Below, in pieces: positions 60,307 through 64,000 of a DNA stretch of 64,000 nt. Below the pieces are notes generated by a model. The model did not search any database. It had not been told where the DNA came from and saw nothing but the letters and a program-made list of their open reading frames with translations. Made by a program: the position numbers and the translations under genes. Origin of the DNA: Variovorax paradoxus (GTDB lineage Bacteria > Pseudomonadota > Gammaproteobacteria > Burkholderiales > Burkholderiaceae_C); NCBI RefSeq assembly GCF_030811855.1, contig NZ_JAUSRN010000012.1:62001-126000 (forward strand), written 5' to 3'. Positions within the stretch are counted from its first letter, which is position 1, and every line of letters begins with the position of its first letter.

Positions 60307-61500
60307 ATGACACGTATGCAACGCCCCGTCCATGTGGTCGGCGTGGGCATGATTCCCTTCACCAAGCCCGGTGCCAGCGACCCCTACACCGTGATGGGTG
60401 CGCGCGCCGCCAAGCTCGCGCTCGATGACGCCGGCGTCGACTATTCGCTGGTGCAGCAGGCCTATGTCGGCTATGTCTACGGCGACTCCACCGCCGGGCA
60501 GGCCGCCATCTACGGCGTCGGCCTCAGCGGCATTCCGGTCTTCAACCTCAACAACAACTGCTCCACGGGCTCCAGTGCGCTGTTCCTCGCGCGCCAGGCG
60601 GTCGAAAGCGGCATGGTCGAATGCGCGATTGCGCTCGGCTTCGAGCAGATGCAGCCCGGCGCACTCAAGGGCGCCTACGACGACCGGCCCTCGCCCATGG
60701 CGCGCTTTGCCGACGTGATGGCCGAGAAGCAGGGCTACATTCCCGAAGCGCCGCGCGCCGCGCAGTTCTTCGGCGGCGCCGGCCGCGACTACATCGCGCA
60801 GCACGGCATCCGCCGCGACACCTTCGGCCGCATTTCGGTGAAGGCGCGCCAGCACGCCGCGCGCAACCCGCTCGCGGTGTTCCGCCAGACGTTGACGCTC
60901 GACGAGGTGATGGCCTCGCCGGTGGTGTTCGATCCGCTCACGCGCTTCCAGTGCTGCCCGCCCACCTGCGGCGCGGCCGCGGCCATCGTCTGTTCGGCCG
61001 AGTTCGCGGAGAAGCACGGCCTCGACCAGCGCGTGGTGATCGCCGCGCAGGCCATGACCACCGACACGCCCTCCACCTTCGAGAGCAAGGACATGCGCAA
61101 GCTGGTGGGCTACGACATGACGGCCGCCGCGGCCCGGCAGGTGTACGAGGACGCCGGCATCGGCCCCGAGGAACTGGACGTGGTCGAGCTGCACGACTGC
61201 TTCACCGCCAACGAACTCATCACCTACGAGGCGCTGGGCCTCACGCCCGAAGGCACGGCCGAGCGCTTCATCGTCGAGGGCGACAACACCTACGGCGGTC
61301 GCGTGGTGACCAACCCTTCGGGCGGCCTTCTGTCCAAAGGCCATCCGCTCGGCGCTACGGGCCTCGCGCAATGCGCGGAGCTGGTGTGGCAGCTGCGCGG
61401 CCGCGCGGAGCAGCGCCAGGTCGAAGGTGCACGCCTCGCGCTGCAGCACAACCTGGGCCTCGGCGGCGCCTGCGTCGTCACGCTGTACCAAGCGGTTTGA
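60307..61500 (+). CDS. SCP-x-type thiolase/lipid-transfer protein
   Basis: 397 residues. SCP-x thiolase layout: VHVVGVGMIPFTKPG, nucleophile Cys in NLNNNCSTGSSALFLARQAV, DVVELHDCFTANELITYEALGL and NPSGGLLSKGHPLGATGLAQ with the active His, then LALQHNLGLGGACVVTLYQ. These thiolases cleave branched-chain or sterol-side-chain beta-ketoacyl-CoA, or act as non-thiolytic aldolases with a partner. The CGG/CxG end motif is GGACVV. A MaoC pair downstream supports a thiolase-hydratase set. No separate SCP2 domain is present. Confidence 0.9.
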   Translation: MTRMQRPVHVVGVGMIPFTKPGASDPYTVMGARAAKLALDDAGVDYSLVQQAYVGYVYGDSTAGQAAIYGVGLSGIPVFNLNNNCSTGSSALFLARQAVESGMVECAIALGFEQMQPGALKGAYDDRPSPMARFADVMAEKQGYIPEAPRAAQFFGGAGRDYIAQHGIRRDTFGRISVKARQHAARNPLAVFRQTLTLDEVMASPVVFDPLTRFQCCPPTCGAAAAIVCSAEFAEKHGLDQRVVIAAQAMTTDTPSTFESKDMRKLVGYDMTAAAARQVYEDAGIGPEELDVVELHDCFTANELITYEALGLTPEGTAERFIVEGDNTYGGRVVTNPSGGLLSKGHPLGATGLAQCAELVWQLRGRAEQRQVEGARLALQHNLGLGGACVVTLYQAV

Positions 61501-61504
61501 CATG

Positions 61505-61590
61505 TTAGCCCCCACGCTTGTCACTTCGTGTACTGCGCTGCCCCCCGAGAGGGCTCCAGCCGCCTTGGGGCGGCCCGGCGGTGGCTGGTC
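61505..61590. repeat. REP-like GC-rich intergenic repeat element
   Basis: The 86 bases between the thiolase and MaoC-like genes hold a CCCCCCGAGAGGG run (61541-61553) and a hairpin GCCGCC-TTGG-GGCGGC (61559-61574) ending in GGCCCGGCGGTGGCTGG. I recognise this pattern as a repeat scattered between genes in Comamonadaceae genomes (from memory, not searched). It abuts the ATG at 61591 directly and so forms the 5' leader of the next gene. Confidence 0.6.
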
Positions 61591-62034
61591 ATGATCGACC
61601 GCCGCCACATCGGCCACCAGCTCCCACCCTTCCAGGTGGAAGTGGAAAAAGGCCGCCTGCGCTTCTTCGCCAAGGCCACCGGGCAGACCGATCCCGTCTA
61701 CGTCGACGAGGCCGCGGCGCGCGACGCGGGCCATCCGGGCCTGCCGGTGCCGCCCACCTTCCTCTTCTGCCTGGAGATGGAGGCGCCGAACCCGGCCGCG
61801 ATCCGCGAGCTGCTGGGCATGGACTACCGCAGCCTGCTGCACGGAGAGCAGGGCTTCAGCTACCACGCCATGGCCTACGCCGGCGACACGCTGACCTTCC
61901 GCCAGCGCATCGAGGACATCTACGACAAGAAGAACGGCGCGCTCGAATTCGTCGTGCGCAAGACGCGCGTCAGCAACCAGCGCAATGAGATCGTGGCCGA
62001 GCTGCGCTGCGTCACGGTGGTGCGCAACCAATGA
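61591..62034 (+). CDS. MaoC-like N-terminal hydratase subunit (FAS1_DH region type)
   Basis: 147 residues from ATG 61591. It matches the N-terminal MaoC_dehydratas/FAS1-type hotdog: IGHQLPPFQVEVEKGRLRFFAKATGQTDPVYVDEAAARDAGHPGLPVPPTF. It lacks the DxNPIH hydratase motif, so by itself it is probably the non-catalytic partner of the next protein. The pair overlaps or abuts on the mRNA. Its leader is the repeat element at 61505-61590 and no good ribosome-binding site is visible. Confidence 0.85.
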   Translation: MIDRRHIGHQLPPFQVEVEKGRLRFFAKATGQTDPVYVDEAAARDAGHPGLPVPPTFLFCLEMEAPNPAAIRELLGMDYRSLLHGEQGFSYHAMAYAGDTLTFRQRIEDIYDKKNGALEFVVRKTRVSNQRNEIVAELRCVTVVRNQ

Positions 62035-62051
62035 ACGACCGGAGCCCGACG

Positions 62052-62480
62052 ATGAGTACCACCACCCTTCCCGACTGGAGCGCGCTGCAGCCCGGCGATG
62101 CGCTGCCCCCGCTCGAACTCGCACCGATCAGCCGGCTCGACCTGGCGTTGTACTGCGGCGCTTCAGGCGACCACAACCCGATCCACGTCGATATCGACTT
62201 CGCCAAGTCAGCGGGCATGCCCGACGTGTTCGCGCACGGCATGCTCTCGGCGGCCTGGCTCGCGCGGCTGTTGAGCAACTGGGTGCCGCAGACGGCGATC
62301 CGTTCGCTCGACGTGCGCTTTGCGGCGCTCACCCAAGTGGGCGAGCGCATCCGCTGCACCGGCACAGTCGACGAGAAGTTCGAACATGAAGGCCGCCGCA
62401 GCGTGCGGCTCAAGATCGCGACCGCCAACGCCGACGGCGGCATCAAACTGAGCGGCGAAGCCCTCGTCGCCTGGCCCTGA
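62052..62480 (+). CDS. MaoC-like enoyl-CoA hydratase subunit
   Basis: 142 residues from ATG 62052, with GGAG seven bases upstream; an ATG at 62031 overlapping the previous stop is also possible. The hydratase-2 motif is present: LYCGASGDHNPIHVDIDFAKSAGMPDVFAHGML, with Asp and His of the R-specific hydratase. It hydrates an enoyl-CoA, probably as a heterodimer with the preceding protein. Such two-gene MaoC pairs are known in actinobacterial and proteobacterial steroid or side-chain degradation, which is a hint but not proof of substrate. Confidence 0.88.
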   Translation: MSTTTLPDWSALQPGDALPPLELAPISRLDLALYCGASGDHNPIHVDIDFAKSAGMPDVFAHGMLSAAWLARLLSNWVPQTAIRSLDVRFAALTQVGERIRCTGTVDEKFEHEGRRSVRLKIATANADGGIKLSGEALVAWP

Positions 62481-62502
62481 CACATCCCCGAGGAGACACC
62501 CC

Positions 62503-63348
62503 ATGAACAGCAGCAGCAACAACAGCAGAAAACTCGAAGGCAAGGTCGCCATCGTCTCCGGCTCCGGCCGCGGCATCGGGCGCGAGATTGCGCTCAAGCT
62601 GGCGAGCGACGGCGCGCGCGTGGTCATCAACGACCTGGACGCGGAGCCGGCCGCGCAGACCGTCAACGACATCGTCGCTGCGGGCGGCAGCGCCATTGCC
62701 TGCGCCGGCAGCGTGACGGACAGCGGCTTTGCCGACCGCTTCGTGGGCACCGCCGTCGAGACCTATGGCGGGCTGGACATCATCGTCAACAACGCCGGCT
62801 ACACCTGGGACAACGTGGTGCAGAAGATGAGTGACGAGCAGTGGGAAGCCATGCTCGCCGTGCATCTCACGGCGCCCTTTCGCATCCTGCGCGCCGCATC
62901 CAACTTCATCCGCGATGTCGCCAAGCGCGAAGCCGACGAAGGACTGGAAGTGTTCCGCAAGGTGGTCAACATCTCGTCCACCTCCGGCGTGTACGGCAAC
63001 GCAGGCCAGGCCAACTACGCAGCCGCCAAGGCGGGCATCAACGGCCTGACCAAGGCCATGGCGAAGGAATGGGGCCGCTACAAGGTCACGGTCAACAGCG
63101 TGGCCTTCGGCCTCATCAAGACCCGGCTGACCGAGGCCGATGCCAGCGCGGGCGCGAGCATCGACATCGAGGGCCGGCAGATCAAGGTCGGCGTCAATCC
63201 GCAGATCCTCAAGAACGCCGAAGCCATGATCCCGCTCGGCCGCGGCGGCACGCCGCAGGAAGCGGCCGGTGCGGTCTACATGTTCTGCATTCCCGAATCG
63301 AACTATGTGAGCGGCCAGGTGCTGGTCTGCGGAGGCGGGCGGCCATGA
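62503..63348 (+). CDS. FabG-like short-chain dehydrogenase
   Basis: 281 residues. Classical SDR with VAIVSGSGRGIGREIALKL (cofactor site), VINDLDAE, NNAGYTWDN, Ser in VNISSTSGVYGNAGQ and the YxxxK of ANYAAAKAGINGLTKAMAKEWG. A long insertion near residues 130-150 (NFIRDVAKREADEGLEVFRK) is larger than in FabG. It probably oxidises the beta-hydroxyacyl-CoA made by the MaoC pair before thiolysis. The last three codons overlap the start of the acyl-CoA dehydrogenase gene. Confidence 0.9.
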   Translation: MNSSSNNSRKLEGKVAIVSGSGRGIGREIALKLASDGARVVINDLDAEPAAQTVNDIVAAGGSAIACAGSVTDSGFADRFVGTAVETYGGLDIIVNNAGYTWDNVVQKMSDEQWEAMLAVHLTAPFRILRAASNFIRDVAKREADEGLEVFRKVVNISSTSGVYGNAGQANYAAAKAGINGLTKAMAKEWGRYKVTVNSVAFGLIKTRLTEADASAGASIDIEGRQIKVGVNPQILKNAEAMIPLGRGGTPQEAAGAVYMFCIPESNYVSGQVLVCGGGRP

Positions 63349-64000
63349 CCGGCGGGGCCGTTGCCACGCGGCCGTGGATGAACGAAGAACTCGAGATGCT
63401 GCGTGACAGCGCGCGGCGCTTCTTCGAGCGCGAGTGCGTGCCCCATGAACCACGCTGGCGCGCGCAGCACCACGCTGATCGCGAGATCTGGACCAAGGCC
63501 GGCCAAGCCGGCCTCCTGTGCGCCAGCATCCCCGAGGAATACGGCGGCGGTGGTGGCAGCTTCCTGCACGAGGCGGTGATCTGCGAGGAGCAGATGCGCG
63601 CCATGGCACAGGGCTTCAGCAACAACGTGCACAGCGGCATCGTCGCGCACTACCTGCTGGCCTACGGCACCGAGGCGCAGAAGCTGCGCTGGCTGCCGCG
63701 CATGGCCAGCGGCGAGCTGGTGGCCGCCATCGCCATGACCGAGCCTGGCGCCGGCACCGACTTGCAGCGCATCAAGACGCAGGCGCGGCGCGACGGCGAC
63801 CATTGGCGCATCAGCGGCAGCAAGACCTTCATCACCAACGGCATGCATGCCGGCCTGGTCTGCGTCGCGGCCAAGACCGATGCGGCGGCCGGTGGCAAGG
63901 GCATCTCGCTGCTGATGGTCGAAACCGAAGGCACAGCGGGCTTTCGCCGCGGGCCGCTGCTTGACAAGATGGGCCAGAAGACGCTGGACACCACCGAGCT
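63345..64000 (+). CDS. Acyl-CoA dehydrogenase, 3' partial
   Basis: At least 218 residues from ATG 63345 (ATGA overlap), cut by the window edge. N-terminal helical domain (ELEMLRDSARRFFERECVPHEPRW, GLLCASIPEEYGGGGGSFLHE) and the start of the middle beta domain with FAD/substrate motifs AIAMTEPGAGTDLQRIKTQAR and WRISGSKTFITNGMHAGLVCVAAKT. The catalytic Glu lies beyond the edge. It should introduce a double bond into the acyl-CoA substrate, the step before the MaoC hydratase. Confidence 0.92.
   Translation, partial: MTGGAVATRPWMNEELEMLRDSARRFFERECVPHEPRWRAQHHADREIWTKAGQAGLLCASIPEEYGGGGGSFLHEAVICEEQMRAMAQGFSNNVHSGIVAHYLLAYGTEAQKLRWLPRMASGELVAAIAMTEPGAGTDLQRIKTQARRDGDHWRISGSKTFITNGMHAGLVCVAAKTDAAAGGKGISLLMVETEGTAGFRRGPLLDKMGQKTLDTTE

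Noticed and set aside
1..64000. tRNA, rRNA, CRISPR or riboswitch features
   Set aside because: No cloverleaf-like sequence, regularly spaced repeats or recognisable aptamer was found on reading both strands; weak structured RNAs could be missed without a covariance search.

Overview
The window looks like chromosome of a high-GC Burkholderiales bacterium, most likely Comamonadaceae and Variovorax-like. This is inferred from six orphan Bug/TctC-type periplasmic receptors, a LigJ/LigK-type aromatic-acid module, abundant LysR, GntR and AraC regulators, and a Comamonadaceae-style intergenic hairpin repeat near 61.5 kb. No rRNA, tRNA, CRISPR array or intact insertion sequence was seen. The left edge cuts a histidine kinase gene and the right edge cuts an acyl-CoA dehydrogenase gene.

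Layout. 0-2.5 kb: a histidine kinase C-terminal part, a frameshifted and truncated GGDEF remnant, and a degenerate tyrosine recombinase gene preceded by a near-perfect inverted repeat. 2.5-11.7 kb: a divergent catabolic locus. On the minus strand are a DapA-family aldolase, an amino-acid-type ABC receptor and permease without an ATPase, a hydantoinase and a GntR/FCD regulator. On the plus strand are a three-part fused flavoenzyme and an M20 amidohydrolase. The shared intergenic region carries a clean inverted-repeat operator candidate. 11.6-12.9 kb: a YbaN-like protein, and an ECF-type sigma gene translationally coupled to a small DUF2892 membrane protein. 13.1-18.4 kb: a compact secretion/assembly cluster of pilin-like proteins, a PapD-like chaperone and an unusual outer-membrane barrel with a C-terminal SdrD-type domain. 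This is the best candidate for an under-described system. 18.4-31 kb: mixed genes, including a 7TMR-DISM histidine kinase, DAHP synthase, a YaiP/YaiO-like glycosyltransferase and barrel pair, a Bug receptor, a YihY/BrkB protein and an FUSC-type protein.

31-34.2 kb is island-like: an exported hydrolase, an AAA ATPase with an apparently leaderless promoter, and an integrase remnant. 34.2-37.7 kb holds a membrane diguanylate cyclase and a tannase-family lipoprotein. 37.7-42.7 kb is a protocatechuate/gallate meta-cleavage lower-pathway module (LigJ-like hydratase, RraA/LigK-like aldolase, Bug receptor, ModA-like protein) facing a LysR regulator with two DNA-binding domains. 44-51.7 kb is a LysR-headed operon with three Bug receptors, an RraA-family protein, a D-2-hydroxyacid dehydrogenase, a LigI-like amidohydrolase and an SMP-30-like lactonase. 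51.8-53.4 kb has small accessory genes.

53.6-64 kb is an acyl-CoA catabolic cluster: CoA-transferase, AraC regulator, acyl-CoA ligase, two hotdog thioesterases, Bug receptor, DECR-like and FabG-like reductases, SCP-x-type thiolase, two MaoC-like proteins and an acyl-CoA dehydrogenase. A shared palindrome-like element precedes at least two of its transcription units. Together the genes describe a soil or plant-associated heterotroph importing and degrading diverse organic acids, amino-acid derivatives and CoA-activated substrates. Functional names rest on reading motifs and remembered family features; no database search was run.
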